Positions 52,306-64,000 are shown, numbered from the stretch's first letter. The stretch: DNA of 64,000 nt from Davidsoniella eucalypti (GCA_004009845.1 RMBW01000133.1:1-64000), one strand, 5' to 3'. Made by a program: numbers and translations. The notes: generated by a model not told the origin, from the sequence alone.

Positions 52306-54376
52306 CTAAGTGAAAATGCGATCCCAGATGGAACCACCTCCTCCCGGCGCCATGGTAGTCTTCTTTTCAGTTTCTGCCACAATTCTAGGTGATATCAAGG
52401 TAAGGTTCCACGTTGGCTCGCCGTCCAAGTACATCTGGTAGAATAGAGTGCTTTGGCCTTCATCACCAAAGTTCTCAATGGTAATGGATCCAAACTTGGA
52501 CAGACCTAGGTGAATATACTTGACAATCTCGTCCTCATCGTCGTTCTGGCGGTATGTTGGCACCGGCGACGAAAACTGGTTCAGGGGACTAACCGAAAAC
52601 TCGTAAGGAGCAGCATTCTGAGGCCACTTGCCGCCAGGTGGAGGGGGGAAGCGAGTGACAGCAAATTCATGACGATCACCAGAAAGGATGATGACACCGA
52701 CGCCATGCAAGTAAGAATCCCAAATAGCCTCCAGGACCAGCTTGCGCTCGGCCAAGAAACCGCCCCAGGTATCGACGCCGTCGACGGGGAAGTTCTTCGT
52801 GAAGGGGACCGAGCTGGCGATAACCTTCCACGTAACACCTCTAGGTTCCGGGCGGTTCAGCCAATACAGCAGGTCTGCGAGTTGTTCTTTGCCTAGCATG
52901 GTCTTCTCGGGGTGCGTGGCATTGAGCTCCAGGTTGTCAGATCTGTAACTTCTAGTGTCGAGCATGAAAACACTGATTGGACCCTGCGTGAACTCATAGT
53001 ATGTTGCGCTGGGGCGCGATACACTAGAGCCTGCCATGCGGGCAGTGGGCGGATTGGGAGCTCCGTGATAGGTGTGGAAAGTGTCCATAGCGTCGCCATA
53101 CACACCTGTGGTGTTGGCCGACCAGTTGTTGGAGATCTCGTGATCATCGAGGGTGTGAATCCAGCTTAGATTCTGCCCGATAGTAGCCCACTCAGGCGAG
53201 GCATAGATCTGGCGGTACTTGCGACGGTAGTCTTCCTTGGTCTTGCCAAAGACAATAGGGACATCGATGTAGATGAAGTCGCCGAGGAAGAGCATGAACT
53301 GGGCATGCAGAGAGGGCAGCACTTTGGCCAGAGACTGTGCGCCTGGAATAGCCAATGGGTGGTTCAGAGGGTTATAGGGGAAACGCGGGATGATGCAAGA
53401 CGTCGACAGGAACGTGAACTTGCCATCGTCGTAGCGAGACACGGCTCCAGGCTTAGGAGGGGCCATGAACTCGCCAGAGTGATTGTTCGATGTCCGCCAT
53501 TCATAGATGTGCTGCTTCGCGTGCGGCAGAGCAGCGTTTAGGGTTGTGGTGTAGTCGGTCTCGTTCGACGTCCAACGAGCGCCGCCGGCAACTTGCCACT
53601 GGTTAGAATCAAAGGGCATCGAGGGGTCCTTGATGCGAATCTCAATGGAGACGGGCATCTTGTCTTGGTCGGTCTCGCGGATCAAGAACCGCGCCTCGGA
53701 GGGCGACACATATCCCACCCGCACAAAGGAAAGGTCGTCGCTGGGCCAGAAGTAGCGGGCAGTGAATGTGAAGTCAACAATGCCGAGAACCAGGACGAGG
53801 TTGATGAGGAAGCTCAAGAGAGACACGAAACCGTTGTTCTTCCTGGGGACGCCCGTCAATAGAGTGTAGATTGGCCTGCTGGGCTTCTCCTCTAGGACGA
53901 GCGTCTCCTTGACTTCCACGCTATCGACGGCAACCACAAGGCGCTCTGTCTCAGCCTCGGCCGCTGTTTCGCCATCATCGGCGCTCTTGTTTGGTGTCAC
54001 GACAGTCTCGGTGGCGTCTACTTCAACGTGGCTAGTGGCATTAAGGCCTGAGTCTGCGTAGTAGGTGGCGATCGCTGCTGGGACGTAGATGGCAAAGGCC
54101 GTCAGAAGGGTCGGTGGGAAGGCGGCCTAGAGACGGTGCTGTGGTTAGTTGCTGAGCCGTCACGATCAGGCGGAGTATAAGCAGGTGGATATGGATCGAG
54201 ATGTTGTGATGAAGCTTACTGGTCCTGGCACCTAATTAATCAGCAGTATAAGTTAGCAACCGAGATAAACAAACCCATTGTCAACTAGATAATGCACGTA
54301 CCCATCGTAGATAAATGTACGAGCCAAATCGCAGCGACGTCGATGTTATAGCGGCGAGCTTGGATTGCGCCGGCAT
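52306..54376 (-). CDS. PhoD-like metallophosphatase, membrane-anchored
   Basis: Three exons, 54376-54302, 54231-54220 and 54126-52306, give 635 residues. Exon 2 is a 12-nt microexon (VPGP) with AG before and GTAAGC after it. Hydrophobic segments SYIYLRW, TLLTAFAIYVPAAIATYYA and FVSLLSFLINLVLVLGIVDF suggest two to three membrane spans in the first 120 residues, with an acidic cytosolic loop between. The catalytic part has the PhoD signatures LFLGDFIYID, HTLDDHEISNNW and ILSGDRHEFAVTRF, which bind the metal ions of alkaline phosphatase/phosphodiesterase D. Fungal members of this length are vacuolar or surface membrane proteins of uncertain substrate. The gene is on the opposite strand to its p24 neighbour, so the two share the 54377-55555 promoter region. 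Confidence 0.88.
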
Positions 54377-55555
54377 TTTGCGGTGCTTGAGGCAGGCCAA
54401 ACTGGAGCTAGTACAGGCAAATGCTCTCGGATGCTGCGCTAATAGAGTGGGCGATGATATGTAGTTGTAGAGGTGATGGCTGAAAGTGACAGCTGTGGAA
54501 TAGGAGATAGACGCTATCTTATAACTGGCGATGGAACAAGAGCAAAGCTGGATGACTTTGTGACGATGACCATCTAGAAAAAAGAAAGAAAAGGCTTAGA
54601 AAAGCATCTCATCTCTAACCTAGCAATGCAGACGTTGGATTAATTGGCGATGGTGAAATGGAGTTGACAAGCAGTAGAATGTTAAAACTTGGTATTTTGA
54701 AGTCCAACATAGGCGGCTCTAATGGTTTTGGCTAGACAATGGAACAAGCTCCTAGCACGACTTTTAGGCGTCCAGCCAACCAGCGGGCGCTATAAATAAG
54801 CTATGCCAGCCTAGCAGGGAGCAGGGAACAGTGGGATACCACCTAAAGCCTGCTGTAGGCCATGGCCTAGAGGCATTTATACCAAAAGGTTGCTGATCAG
54901 CCAACTATTGAAGAAAGCTTGAATGAATGTTGAGTTGGTTGTGGCCACTTCGATACATAGCATTGCTGGCCTGTCAAAGATAAACGGCTTGCGCAACACA
55001 AGGTCAGACAAGCAATGGCAGAGCTGTACATGTTAAACGGCCAGTAACATCGTTTCTAAGAGATGAACCATGATGCAAGCCATAGCAGGTGGTAGCAGTT
55101 ATACTCGATGCTGAGTGCCCGTACAAACTAACCCTAACCCTAACCCATATGGACTTATTTGCTGAGCGCACATAAATACAGCACCGTCGTCAAAAGCAGC
55201 ACGCACTGTTTTACAAACTGTACTCCATAGCTCACAGCTAACCCTGGTCGAGTCTGCTGCGAAGCTTTCCTTTTCCTGTCCCAAAAGGGAAGGGCCCAGG
55301 AGGCTCACTCAGAGCCTTGTCGGTACAGCAAGTATCTGTAAAGTAACCAAGTAACAAAAAGTAACAACGGGTCCTCTACTACGCGACAGCTTGTCCTAAA
55401 TCTGGTCTTGGGAACTTGGATCTAGGAATTGGCTTTTTTGTTTATTTTTTCGGTGATCGATTGGCTTTCTTCTTTTTTGCTCTTTTTTTCTTCCGTTGCC
55501 CTCGCCGATTATCACGACAACCTACACGACGACTCTTGACACCATATTAACTCTA
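54377..55555. promoter_or_regulatory. divergent promoter region with telomere-like repeat
   Basis: Region between the PhoD start (minus) and the p24 start (plus). It contains CCCTAA repeats at 55128-55146, a GGCGCTATAAATAAGC TATA-like sequence near 54786, and a CT/T-rich stretch before the p24 start. Confidence 0.5.
55128..55146. repeat. interstitial telomere-type repeat (three CCCTAA units)
   Basis: CTAACCCTAACCCTAACCC is three units of the standard fungal telomere repeat (TTAGGG on the other strand). It is too short to be a telomere. It may be a telobox-like promoter site between two divergent genes or a scar of telomere capture. Confidence 0.85.
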
Positions 55556-56355
55556 ATGCGGGTGCCACTGTTCATTGCCGGCCTGCTGGCCTTCTTCGTC
55601 TCCAGCGTCTCGGCCACGGCGCTGAGTTACATGCTCGGGGCGAACGACAAGGCTTGCTTTTACACCATGGCTAGCAAACAGGGTGAGAAGATAGCATTTT
55701 ACTTTGCCGTACGTTTGTTTACCCCTCCCCCTTCATATCATGGTGCTCTACGACTATGAACAGCCCACTAACTGTGCCATATCCTGCACCACCAACAGGT
55801 CCAATCCGGTGGTTCCTTCGATATCGATTATCAGGTCAATAGCCCTGCCGGCCGTCTGGTCATGAGCGGCGAGAAGGAGCGCCAGGGCGACTTTGTCTTC
55901 ACGGCAAACCTGGTCGGCGAGTACGAGTTCTGCTTCAACAACGGCATGAGCACTTTTGCCGACAAGCTGGTCGACTTTGAGATTGCCGTCGAGAACGAGG
56001 CCCGCGCCGAGCTTCCTTCCAAGAAGGGTACTTCGACCGAGCAGACCAGTATCCTGGAGGAGTCTATCTACAAAATCTCTGGCCAGCTGTCAACAATCAC
56101 CCGCAACCAGAAATACTTCCGTACCCGCGAGAACCGCAACTTCAGCACTGTGCACAGCACCGAGGGCCGCATTATCAACTTCAGCTTGATCCAGTGTGGT
56201 CTGATCATCTGCATGGGGGCTCTCCAAGTGTTCATTGTCAGGTTCTTTTTCCAGGTATGTCTAGGGTCTTGGAAACTACGAGAAGTTTATATCTATACAA
56301 CAGCAATCACTAACCCGCTTCTTTTGCATAGGGTGCTCGCAAAGGCTATGTGTAA
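55556..56355 (+). CDS. p24 family (emp24/gp25L, TMED gamma-like) cargo receptor
   Basis: Three exons, 55556-55708, 55799-56254 and 56332-56355, give 210 residues. All introns are GT-AG and frame-consistent. The start MRVPLFIAGLLAFFVSSVSA is a signal peptide. The GOLD domain follows (CFYTMASKQGEKIAFYFA, VQSGGSFDIDYQV, GEYEFCFNNGMSTF, two conserved cysteines). Next comes a coiled-coil linker (SILEESIYKISGQLS, ITRNQKYFRTRENRNFSTV), a membrane helix (IQCGLIICMGALQVFIV) and the short tail RFFFQGARKGYV. p24 proteins cycle between ER and Golgi in COPI/COPII vesicles and select cargo such as GPI-anchored proteins. The motif RNQKYFRTRENRNFSTV points to the gamma (Erp3/4-like) subclass. Earlier in-frame codons before 55556 lack an ATG. 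Confidence 0.9.
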
Positions 56356-56966
56356 ATCATGGTCTGTGACGGCAGGTGTTCAATATTCAATTCAGTCTTG
56401 GTTTTGCATGTTTTGCTGCGCCCATAGTGTCTTTCTTTTCTTGCAACTGCTACGGCTATATGATTAACAAAGGCAAAGAGTTCTTCTAGCCACCAGCGCA
56501 CCTGGTGTGTGTCTCTGGTCTGATCAGTTGTTCTCTATATGTAGTTTATGGATCTGAGGCGGGGGGGTTGCTATGTATAATATGTCGCCTATGTTGTTAT
56601 CACGGGCCGTTAAGGCATATGAAGTCTTCATAATTGATGATAGAAGCAATTTCAACACACAAGTAAAATAAGATAATTCCTTGTAATATGTAATGTCGAA
56701 GCTTAATTGTAGTGTAGTGGTGGCGCTTTAGTATTTCTGTCCGCTTGTAGAAGGCGGTGAATAATTCTGCCGGCGAGATAAACCGCGGTCATTTCCATTT
56801 CTGTAGCCTTGCCATAAATACTGTCATTGTCGCGAACAAATTTGACAGAGTTTATTTTTTATTATTTTTTATATAGCAACTAATATAGCAGCGAAAAGCC
56901 ACCACCTCCGGACTCACATATACGGCTCTAGATCGACGACCAGGCCAGATTAGATTATTTCTCGCC
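56356..56966. other. intergenic region between p24 and PRP45
   Basis: 3' flank of the p24 gene and promoter of PRP45. No other gene seen. Confidence 0.4.
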
Positions 56967-58883
56967 ATGGCGTTCTCATTGGCTGCCGCCCTGCCGAAGC
57001 CGAAATACACGGGCGAAGATGAAGAGCTGCCTGCCCATGCACAACAGAAGGGCCCTCGTATAGTCGGCCCCGGGCAGATTGACGAGTCGCAGATAGTGCT
57101 AAAGGTATTGTACCGACGCTTTACATTTGATAGCGTAAGCTCCAGCACTAATATTGGTCTTCTTATATAGAGATCCGGCCCTCCTCCATATGGACAACGC
57201 AGTGGGTGGCGTCCACGATCCCAAGAAGACTTTGGAGATGGCGGCGCGTTTCCCGAAATCCCAATTGCCCAGTACCCGCTCGAAATGGGAAAGAAGACTT
57301 CGACCAAAAGCAACGCACTTGCCATCCAGGTCGACGCCGAGGGAAAGGTCAAATACGACGCCATCGCACGACAAGGCCACTCTGACAAGCGTATCATACA
57401 CACATCGTTCAAAGATCTTATCCCACTTCGCCAGCAAGCCAACGCCGGCGAAATCAGCCTCGAGCGCCCTAACGAAGCCGATGTTGCGGCGACTACCGAA
57501 CGGACTCGCAGTGCCCTGGCGTCCTTGATAAGCGGCGCCGTTGCCACACAGAAGCCGAAGAACGTCAACGGAGGCCCTCGCAAAGATCCGACCTTTGTCA
57601 AATACACCCCGACTGACCACATGGGCAACGGTCGCCCGCCCAAGGAACGCATCATGAAGATCATGGAGCGCCAGCAAGATCCAATGGAGCCTGCCAAGTT
57701 CAAGCACAAGAAGATCCCCCGTGGCCCAGGAAGTCCGCCGCCGCCAGTCATGCACTCGCCTCCGCGCAAACTCACAGCCGAAGACCAGGAGGCCTGGAGA
57801 ATACCTCCCGTGGTGTCGAATTGGAAGAACCCCAAGGGTTTCACTGTGCCGCTGGATAAGCGTCTCGCAGCTGATGGCCGCGGCCTGAAAGACACGGGCA
57901 TCAACGACAAGTTTGCGCGACTTTCAGAGGCTCTACATATGGCAGACCGTCATGCTCGCGAAGAAGTCAGACAGCGTTCTGCCATGCAACAGAGATTGGC
58001 AGAGAAGGAAAAGGAGCAAAAAGAGGAAAACCTACGCGCCTTGGCAGCCAAGGCCCGCGAAGATGCCGCCGCAGCCCAGTCCTCACGACGTCGCAGTCGC
58101 AGCCGGAGTCGTCACAGCCGATCACGCTCTCGTTCACGCTCGCGCAGTTACAGTGGCAGCGACTACTCTGGATCGGAGTCTGGATCAGATAACGAAGACG
58201 CAGAGATCCGGCAGCGTGAGCGAGCCCGTGCCGAGAAGCGTCGTGAAGACGAGCGCAAGCTTCGGCAAACCCGGATGGGCACAGAGCGTCGCGCCCAAGT
58301 CATGTTACGCGAACAGAACCGTGATATATCAGAAAAGGTGGCGCTGGGTCTTGCTAAGCCGACACAGAGCAAAGAGGGCATGTACGACTCCAGATTGTTC
58401 AACCAAACCGGTGGTTTTGCGTCGGGCATCAACGAAGATAACCCGTACGATAAGCCATTGTTTGCGGCTCAGGATGCGATCAGCAGTATCTATCGCCCAC
58501 GGGCCAATGGAGACGAAGAGGACGAAGAGGCGGGTGATCGTGAACTTGACCGGATCCAGAAGAGCAGTCGCTTTGGCGAAGTTCTGGGTCGTGGAAAGTT
58601 CAAGGGCACCGAAGAGCAAGAAGTAAGTCTTTTATTCACATCTTATACAACTAGGGTTATAGGAAACCAAACAAAAAATACTAACTGCATGTTTCTTGTC
58701 TAGGCACGTACAGGACCAGTCCAGTTCGAAAAGGACGCAGAAGACCCTTTCAACGTCGATAAGTTCCTCTCTGAAGTTGGCCAGGACGCTGGTGCAAGTT
58801 CCTCAAAGCGCGGATACGGCCTTCAAAGCGGTGAAGAGCGAAGAGAAAATAAGCGTGTCCGGGTGGAAGATGATGAAGACTAG
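56967..58883 (+). CDS. prp45: Prp45/SNW1 (SKIP) pre-mRNA splicing factor
   Basis: Three exons, 56967-57104, 57171-58622 and 58704-58883, give 589 residues. Introns of 66 and 81 bp start GTATTG and GTAAGT. The protein belongs to the SNW/SKIP family, a core part of the active spliceosome (NineTeen-related complex) that also acts in transcription in other organisms. The N-terminus MAFSLAAALPKPKYTGEDEE is typical. The SNW domain has DPMEPAKFKHKKIPRGPGSP and the name-giving SNW in VVSNWKNPKGFTVPLDKRLA. The conserved start of the helical region, FARLSEALHMADRHAREEV, comes next. An Arg/Ser-rich stretch (about 58090-58150) lies in the middle and an acidic basic-ended tail (KRVRVEDDED) at the end. An RS insert of this size is not seen in yeast Prp45. 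Confidence 0.95.
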
Positions 58884-59658
58884 AGGGTTAATCGTCAAGT
58901 ATAATTCAGAACTTGAGGGTTTGCCTTGTTTCTTATGTTTTGATTTTTTTTTCGTCTACTATCATTATCGGTGCACATTCCACATATGCTACGCACTTCT
59001 TTCTTCTCTTTTTTTTTTACATGTTCCCATTATATCAGAGCTCGGGTTGGCCTATTCAATAATACAAGTTTGGGTTTAGAATTGGATGAAATAATTTGAA
59101 GTTTTTGTTTTGTCGTCTATTCTTGAATTTTTGTTTGGCACATATGATGTAATGCTAGGGTATACTAGGGTTCACGCAGATACTACAATAAGGATCTCAC
59201 TCGGTACTTGCTGCGACAGGCTGCCATTGTATGCGCCAAAGTGGATTTCATGCAAGCGTTCCTTCGATATTCGATCAAAGTGACGTTTGGGATAAGGTAA
59301 AAGACGTAGTTGCTTGATACGCAGAAGTTACATGGGATGAATGATAGTTGAAATTGACGACATTCCCCCTCATAGTTTGCTACGTTTTATTTTTATTTGA
59401 ATTTCTGCTTCTTTAAACTTTGTGTTTGCGAATATTGTTATTTTGTTTATTTTGTATATGTACTTGCTTATATTTCTTGCCTTATAACAAGCCATAAGAA
59501 AAAAAGTCGCTCAAGTTGATCGACGTTTCGGCTGGAAGCCTGTGTTTGTTTTGTTTTCTTTTGCCTTTGTGCTTGTTATCTTTCTGCTTCTCTACTTCGT
59601 CTTCCATCTCATGAAAACACCTACCGAACTATAAAAGAGAATACAGATCGGCCTCGCG
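58884..59658. other. intergenic region between PRP45 and the transporter
   Basis: AT-rich and T-rich, with no gene. Pyrimidine-rich just before the start at 59659, as expected for a fungal promoter. Confidence 0.4.
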
Positions 59659-62600
59659 ATGCGGCGTCCACGGCTTTTTGGAGGCCAGCCTAGAGGCGGC
59701 AGTGTTGATGCGGCGGCGAAGAAGGCGTCGGGCAAACTTGGAGTGACGTCGGGAGTGTTCATTCCGGTATGCTTGAACATTATCAGTATCCTCATGTTTC
59801 TGCGATTTGGCGTGATTATCGGGCAAATCGGCCTCGTGGGTATCTTGGGTGAGTGCCTTTCTTTCTTTTCTTCCTGTTCTCGTCACCTCTTATGCCGTCT
59901 CTCGTTCTCGTCGCTAACTGCGGCATATCCGATCTTCTAGGCCTTCTCTTTGTCGCGTACGGTATCGACTTGTTGACGACGCTATCGCTCTCGGCAATTG
60001 CGTCCAACGGCGAGGTCAAGGGTGGCGGTGCCTACTACCTGATCTCTCGGAGCTTGGGGCCAGAGTTCGGCGGGTCGATTGGGCTTTTGTTCTTCCTGTC
60101 ACAGGTTCTCAACACGTCGCTGAACGTGGTTGGCCTGCTGGATTGTATCCGGTTGAACGTCGGCGAGGCGTTTCCCGAGAGCTACTGGGCCAACTATGGC
60201 CTACAGACGATTGCCTTGGTGTTTTGCACGGCGCTGTGCCTAGCTGGAAGCGCTATATTTGCCAAGGCCAGCAACGCGCTCCTCCTGATTCTGATGGTCG
60301 CCATCCTGAGCATTCCTCTGTCGGCCGTCTTCCGAGCTCCGTTCGAGGACGCCGAGCTCGGCATCGAGTTTACCGGCGTGCAGATGGCGACGCTGCATAC
60401 AAACCTGCTGCCTCACACGGGGAACGCGCACTATCGTGGCCTCGAGACCTTCCGCGATCTGTTCGGTATCTTGTTCCCAGCCACGTCTGGGATCTTTGCC
60501 GGCGCGTCCATGTCCGGCGATCTGCGCAACCCGAGCAAGTCCATTCCGCGCGGCACTCTGTGGGCCATGGTCTCGACCTCGATAGCCTACGTGGTGGTGA
60601 TTGTTGCGCTGGCTAGCAGCATCCCACATGCGTCGCTGATGGCTAGTCCGAATGTGATCTCGCAGACCAACTTGTCGGCCGGCGTCATCATGGCAGGCGA
60701 GTGTGCCGTGACGCTGTTCTCGGCGCTGATGGGCGTCATTGCCGCGGCAAAGCTGCTGCAGGCGCTAGCACGTGACCGTCTCGTCCCAGGCCTCTCGGCA
60801 TTTGGCCGCGGCTCCGGCCGGGCTGACGAGCCGGTGGCTGCGATTCTGCTGACATATGCGCTGGCCCAGCTGGCGCTCCTGGCTGATCTCAACCAGATCG
60901 CGACGCTGATCTCGATGGGATACCAGATGACCTTCTTCGTCATGAACTTGGCCTGTTTCCTGCTGAAGATCGGCTCGGCGCCCAACTTCCGGCCGGCGTT
61001 CAAGTTCTTTACGTGGCAGACAGCGGCCGCGGGTGCTGTAGCCTCAGCAGCTGCCATGTTCTTCATCAACGAGACTTACGCTTCGGCTGCCGTGCTCATG
61101 CTCGTGTTTCTGTTCACTCTGATTCACTACACGTGTCCGCCGAAGCGCTGGGGCGACGTTTCGCAGAACCTGATCTACCACCAAGTCCGCAAGTATCTTC
61201 TACGGCTACGGCCCGAGCACATCAAGTTCTGGCGGCCGCAGATCATCCTGCTGGTGAACAATCCGCGGACACAGGCCCGGCTGATCCGCTTCTGCAACTC
61301 GCTGAAGAAGGGCTCGCTGTACATTCTCGGTCACGTGATCGTCACGAGCGACTTCGGCACCGGCGTCCACGAGGCCCGCCTGCAGCAAAACGCCTGGACT
61401 AGCTATATTGCCGAGTACACGCGTCTCAAGGCGTTTGTCCAGCTGACCATGTCGCCGTCGATAACCTGGGGCGTCAGAAACTTGATCCTGGCATCTGGAT
61501 TGGGCGGTATGCGTCCCAATATCGCCATCCTGGGCTTCTATAATACGGACGAGCTGCGCAAGGCCAAGAGCCCTGCGACCAGCCAGCCGTCATCGGCCCC
61601 GGACTCGGTGTCAGAGCCGAAGATGCTGACGCGGCGCCGACGAGCGGACACTTCGGCGAAGATCCTGGATGGAGTACTGCCGACGGATATGATGCGCATA
61701 GAAGGCGCCATGTCTGTCACCGAGTACATGACGATGCTCGAGGACCTTGCCCTCCGATACAAGCTCAACGTTGCCGTTGGTATGGGCTTTGACGAGCTGG
61801 AAACTCCGCGGGTAGATGGCGCCAACACGAAGAAGTCCATCGATCTGTGGCCTGTCCAGATGTCTGCCGAGGTGACAACGGAAGGAAAGTCGATCCAGAC
61901 TACCAACTTCGATACATGTAAGTCCTCTTGTAATCTATCCACAGTCATCACGACCAGGCCTACTGACGCAATATGGCTGTATAGACACGCTTATCCTGCA
62001 ACTCGGCTACATCTTGCGCTCCGTCCCCGCCTGGAAGACCGCCTACAAGTTACGAGTCATGGTCTTTGTCGAATACGAAGCCGAAGTCCTCCAGGAGCGC
62101 ATCCGTGTCAAGGCTTTGCTGGACAAACTACGCATCGATGCCGAGTTCGATGTCTTCTGGCTAGCCAATGGCAGTCTCAAGACATACAACCTGCTGGTAA
62201 ACGGAGACGCCAGTGACCTCGCGACAGAGTCTAGAGTTCACGAAGCCCTCAAGGGCGAAGCGTGGTGGCACGAACTGCGGCTATATCGCAGCGCCGAGTC
62301 TGCGAATCCGACTCTGACTCAAGAAGAAGAACGGACTCGCAGGGAGAGCATCATCGGATACTCGGCGGCAGACATCGAGGCTGCCCGTGATCGTCTCCGT
62401 AGACACTCCATGGCTGATCTACTCGCTCGGCCAACGGTATCGAAGCTGTCTCGACTCGGCGTTACGGTCGGAATCCGCACGAACCGGCTCACCAGCGACG
62501 TCTTCGATGACTCAGACGACGGTGGGAACGACGGCAATAGCGTCTTTGGTGCTGATAGTAGCTCGGACTCTGAGTCCCACGACGGTCACAACGGGTTGGA

Positions 62601-63363
62601 GTTCTTCAGTAGTGACGAGGAAGACGACGCCGATGTAAACCAGCCGCTGCTCAGTCGTTCGTCGTCGCGTGCTGCCTCGCCCAGCTCTTCACGCAAGAAC
62701 AACAACGGTAACAGCTCAAAGCGTGGCCGCTCGTCGTCAGCACGTGGAACGCCGACAGGGGCCTTGACACCGGCATCCTACGGCTCGTTCTCGACTTCGG
62801 CTACGCTGGCAGTTCCCGCCGGGTCAAGGTCGAGGCCGGTCCTACCTCGCCAGCAGTCGTCTGTCCGCTTCTCGAGCAAGCCGATGCCCGAGACTCTGAC
62901 TAACGTAGACAATGAGAGCGCCGGCCCGACTATCATGTTTGCCGAGGCGACCGCCGGAGCCGAAGATGGAGCTACTGCTACAACGCAGACATCGGCATCT
63001 CAGCCGGCGAGAGCCATAACGTTTGCCGAGCCTACGTATATCGAGCCAGAGCCGCAAACCGACAGAGCAGCCTCGCCGTCTCCTGGCCCCTCGGGCAGCG
63101 GCTATACTACGCAGCATATGGCTCTGTCCTTTAACGATCTGCCTCGGCGGGCCCAACATCTGGTGCTCAACGAGCTTATGACTCAGCAGTCTGCCGTAGA
63201 TGCGGCTGTTCTACTATCGACTCTCCCGGTGCCGGCAGAGGGCACGGCAGCGTCAGAAGCGGCCAGTATCGAGTATCTTGAAGACGTAGCCTTGCTGGGC
63301 TCGGGACTTCCTCCAACGCTTCTTGTGCTTAGTAACAACATGACTGTGACGGTTGGTCTATAG
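59659..63363 (+). CDS. cation-chloride cotransporter (SLC12 family, Vhc1-like)
   Basis: Three exons, 59659-59848, 59941-61917 and 61985-63363, give 1181 residues. Introns start GTGAGT and GTAAGT. The N-terminus KLGVTSGVFIPVCLNIISIL followed by LMFLRFGVIIGQIG is the SLC12 TM1 signature. Ten to twelve membrane spans follow to about residue 470 (for example GGGAYYLISRSLGPEFGGSI, and FGILFPATSGIFAGASMSGD with LRNPSKSIPRGT). After them comes the SLC12 C-terminal domain (LLRLRPEHIKFWRPQIILLV, YKLRVMVFVEYEAEV, FDVFWLANGSLKTYNLLV). The last 300 residues are disordered, Ser-rich and acidic. Yeast Vhc1 is a vacuolar K+-Cl- cotransporter, so a vacuolar salt-balance role is likely. SLC12 transporters couple K+ and/or Na+ to Cl-; ion specificity cannot be read here. 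Confidence 0.92.
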
Positions 63364-64000
63364 AGGGAGGGAGAGAGAGAGAGAGAGAGGATATTCTTCT
63401 CCTCCCTTGTTGGTTTCTAGCTGTTGTTTTACGTGGAGTATCTCTATTCTTTTTCTTTTTCCGCATTTTCTCATATTAATTTCATAACGATCGACTTGGT
63501 CTTCCCTACAGTCAGCTGGAAATCTCCCTTGAAGCTTTTAAAAGATGATGGTCGAACCCTACTCGGCGTTGCCTTTTGTTTCTTTTTTTTCCTCAGTTCC
63601 CTTGCTTTTAAAAACTGGGGAGCTAGAAAAAGGCCTAAAAGACTCTATCCCTACTATATCCAAAGGCTCCCTCGGGGTTTTATAGTGTCCTTTTTTCACT
63701 TGTATATTCTATTTTTTCACTCAAACTATGGCTTGTTTTATGTGATTACTCTTCTTTGTACTTGCTAAGACAAAAGACAACGGCTTTTATTTTCTTTATT
63801 TGTTTTGCAGCTTAGGCCGCATCAGGAAATATCCGTCACCCCCTCCAGGCTTAGTATTGTTCCCTTGGAGGCATAAAGAAATGTAATTAGATAATGTAGA
63901 TGTGTAAGCCATCGTTACTACTGGCACTAGATGTATATTGCCATGATATCACGCTATTATAGCTGCATAAAGGTCTCGATACTGGCGCCATGTCTCTGTA
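63364..64000. other. 3' flank of the transporter gene, GA-run, no gene
   Basis: A (GA)n run at 63371-63389 follows the stop almost immediately. The rest is T-rich without a supported gene up to the window end. Confidence 0.45.

Noticed and set aside
52510..53862. Plus-strand frames opposite the PhoD gene
   Set aside because: Antisense shadows of a GC-rich coding region, with no recognisable product.
57913..58626. 237-codon frame in a second phase inside PRP45
   Set aside because: Shadow of the Arg/Ser-rich coding region; the Prp45 frame is clearly correct.
1..64000. CRISPR array, prokaryotic operon, secondary-metabolite cluster
   Set aside because: No spaced direct repeats, no polyketide or peptide synthetase domains, and all intact genes are eukaryotic with introns or unrelated functions.

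Overview
This is a window from a filamentous ascomycete (Pezizomycotina, probably Sordariomycetes). The evidence is short GT-AG introns with TACTAAC-type branch sites, a HET-domain gene, a Prp45/SNW splicing factor, a Vhc1-type transporter, a dispersed 5S rRNA gene with a TATA box about 30 bp upstream, a MAGGY-like Ty3 element with a chromodomain, and Tad-like LINE RNase H fragments. I cannot name the species.

The window has two compartments. Bases 1 to about 41000 are AT-rich, gene-poor and full of decayed mobile DNA. From left to right this part holds: a broken Ty3/gypsy element (1-4152) whose chromodomain is split by a 747-bp retroposed element with a (AAC)n tail; a gag-like relic and LTR-like pieces; a frameshifted transcription-factor remnant (5604-6780); AT-rich repeats in diverged pairs (8.6/12.3 kb, 9.1/16.1 kb, 11.1/16.6 kb, 13.5/23.2 kb); LINE remnants; and a 5S rRNA gene split by another copy of the (AAC)n element (14446-15349). 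It continues with a relic of a HET-gene C-terminus (18.1 kb), an unrecognised gene with a frameshift near its start (19648-20704), and a solo LTR with clean 5-bp target duplications (21871-22049). The apparently intact genes here are a 1130-residue HET-domain protein (24010-27468) with a threefold 57-bp in-frame repeat, an intact 5S gene (29301-29419), an 890-residue coiled-coil plus kinase-like protein (30218-32953) and a small secreted six-cysteine protein (38167-38555). A truncated relative of the kinase-like gene lies at 39.7-40.3 kb, beside a third 5S copy (40618-40736).

From about 41400 to the end the sequence is GC-richer, gene-dense and housekeeping in character. It holds a short-chain dehydrogenase (41451-42500), trimethyllysine dioxygenase, the first enzyme of carnitine synthesis (44237-46411, nine exons including an 18-nt microexon), a single-pass membrane protein (49491-50357), a 188-residue unknown protein (51279-51845), a PhoD-type phosphatase (52306-54376, with a 12-nt microexon), a p24 cargo receptor (55556-56355), Prp45/SNW1 (56967-58883) and a Vhc1/SLC12 cation-chloride cotransporter (59659-63363). 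Each has its own promoter region; I see no biosynthetic cluster.

The most interesting points are the three 5S copies, identical to each other inside diverged flanks and linked to a retroposed element; the HET gene with its repeat expansion and its dispersed relics, including a conserved CACGTG-containing upstream block; and the kinase-like gene with a 21-bp repeat-built coiled coil and a decayed paralogue. Exon structures were worked out by eye from splice signals and reading frame.
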